Source: Paenisporosarcina sp. HGH0030 | GTDB taxonomy: Bacteria > Bacillota > Bacilli > Bacillales_A > Planococcaceae | Direction of reading: 5' to 3' | DNA length: 64,000 bases | Assembly (NCBI RefSeq): GCF_000411295.1 | Contig: NZ_KE150421.1 | Location: 7,265 to 71,264 of the forward strand | Shown: piece by piece, positions 63,913-64,000 of the stretch | Position numbering within the stretch: position 1 is the stretch's first letter | Layout: every line of letters begins with the position of its first letter | Position numbers and translations under genes: made by a program | The notes under the pieces: model-generated | Seen by the model: the letters and a program-made list of their open reading frames with translations, nothing else | The model's database searches: none | What the model was told of the DNA's origin: nothing

Positions 63913-64000
63913 TTATGCTCCTTCACCATCTCCAGGAGGTGGTTCTACTGGAGGTGGTTCTACTGGAGGTGGCTCTACTGGAGGCGGCTTAGGTTTCGGA
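63913..64000 (-). CDS. C-terminus of a proline-rich protein, probably a penicillin-binding protein (partial)
   Basis: The last 28 codons of a leftward gene enter from the window edge: PKPKPPPVEPP followed by PPVE repeats, then PGDGEGA and TAA. Repeats of PPPVE with an acidic end occur at the C-terminus of class A penicillin-binding proteins, and such a gene lies beside acsA in several Bacillales (recalled, not searched). With only the tail visible, identity is uncertain. Confidence 0.5.
   Translation of the reverse strand, partial: PKPKPPPVEPPPVEPPPVEPPPGDGEGA

Noticed and set aside
1-64000. CRISPR arrays, transposases, tRNA or rRNA genes, prophage or toxin-antitoxin systems
   Set aside because: Read on both strands; none seen.

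Overview
The window reads as a chromosomal segment of a low-to-moderate GC, Gram-positive, Bacillales-type bacterium. A Planococcaceae-like member (Sporosarcina, Planococcus or Paenisporosarcina type) is my inference. The evidence is strong AGGAGG-type ribosome sites, frequent TTG and GTG starts, SAM-I and T-box leaders, CcpA (cre) sites and many intrinsic terminators. Most of the gene neighbourhood corresponds to the Bacillus subtilis ytx/ytp/ytk/men segment (ccpA-acuCBA-acsA, ytpPQR-sftA-murC, leuS, metK-pckA, menFDHBEC). I saw no rRNA, tRNA, CRISPR array, prophage or transposase.

Layout. 1-8.4 kb: menaquinone synthesis, with menA divergent from menF-menD-menH-menB-menE-menC. 8.4-13 kb: an orphan Zur-type zinc-binding lipoprotein, a small membrane protein plus yidD, dps, Nudix ytkD, hydrolase ytmA and a tandem pair of unrecognised paralogues. 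13-20 kb: pckA, SAM riboswitch and metK, ytoA, a ytpA homologue lacking its nucleophile serine, and a sodium:alanine/glycine symporter. 20-26 kb: amidohydrolase, alkylpyrone pair bpsA-bpsB, tRNA wobble-uridine pair mnmL-mnmM, and an MFS transporter. 26-31.6 kb: a catabolic module for acetoacetate/3-hydroxybutyrate (AAA+ regulator, two-subunit CoA-transferase, GntP permease, 3-hydroxybutyrate dehydrogenase).

31.6-46.5 kb: T-box-controlled leuS with a palindromic repeat inside its leader, VOC protein, threonine-aldolase-fold lyase, flavoprotein, MurJ-type flippase, rRNA pseudouridine synthase, ytzE, pepV, dat, thpR, lipid kinase, trmB and ytnP. 46.5-56.9 kb: ytzB, ytoP, an NTPase, a lipoprotein, ytpP-ytpQ-ytpR, sftA, murC and the stress pair ytxG-ytxH. 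57-64 kb: the DAHP synthase/chorismate mutase fusion, ccpA, acuCBA divergent from acsA, and the proline-rich C-terminus of a probable penicillin-binding protein.

How it works together. Central carbon control recurs. CcpA is encoded here, and cre-like sites lie at the 3-hydroxybutyrate operon and between acuA and acsA. AcuA and AcuC would acetylate and deacetylate AcsA at the conserved C-terminal lysine. pckA carries a CcpN-like box over its -10. The aromatic entry enzyme feeds chorismate to the men operon.

I do not see a clearly new defence, mobile or biosynthetic system. The most unusual items are the AAA+ activator without a GAFTGA loop next to a TCCGAA-type palindrome cluster, the YtpA homologue with serine replaced by glycine, a PurBox-like inverted pair before pepV, the structured repeat in the leuS leader, and the tandem unknown paralogues. 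Many start codons were moved inward from the longest open frame to the codon that follows a good ribosome site; these choices are stated per gene.
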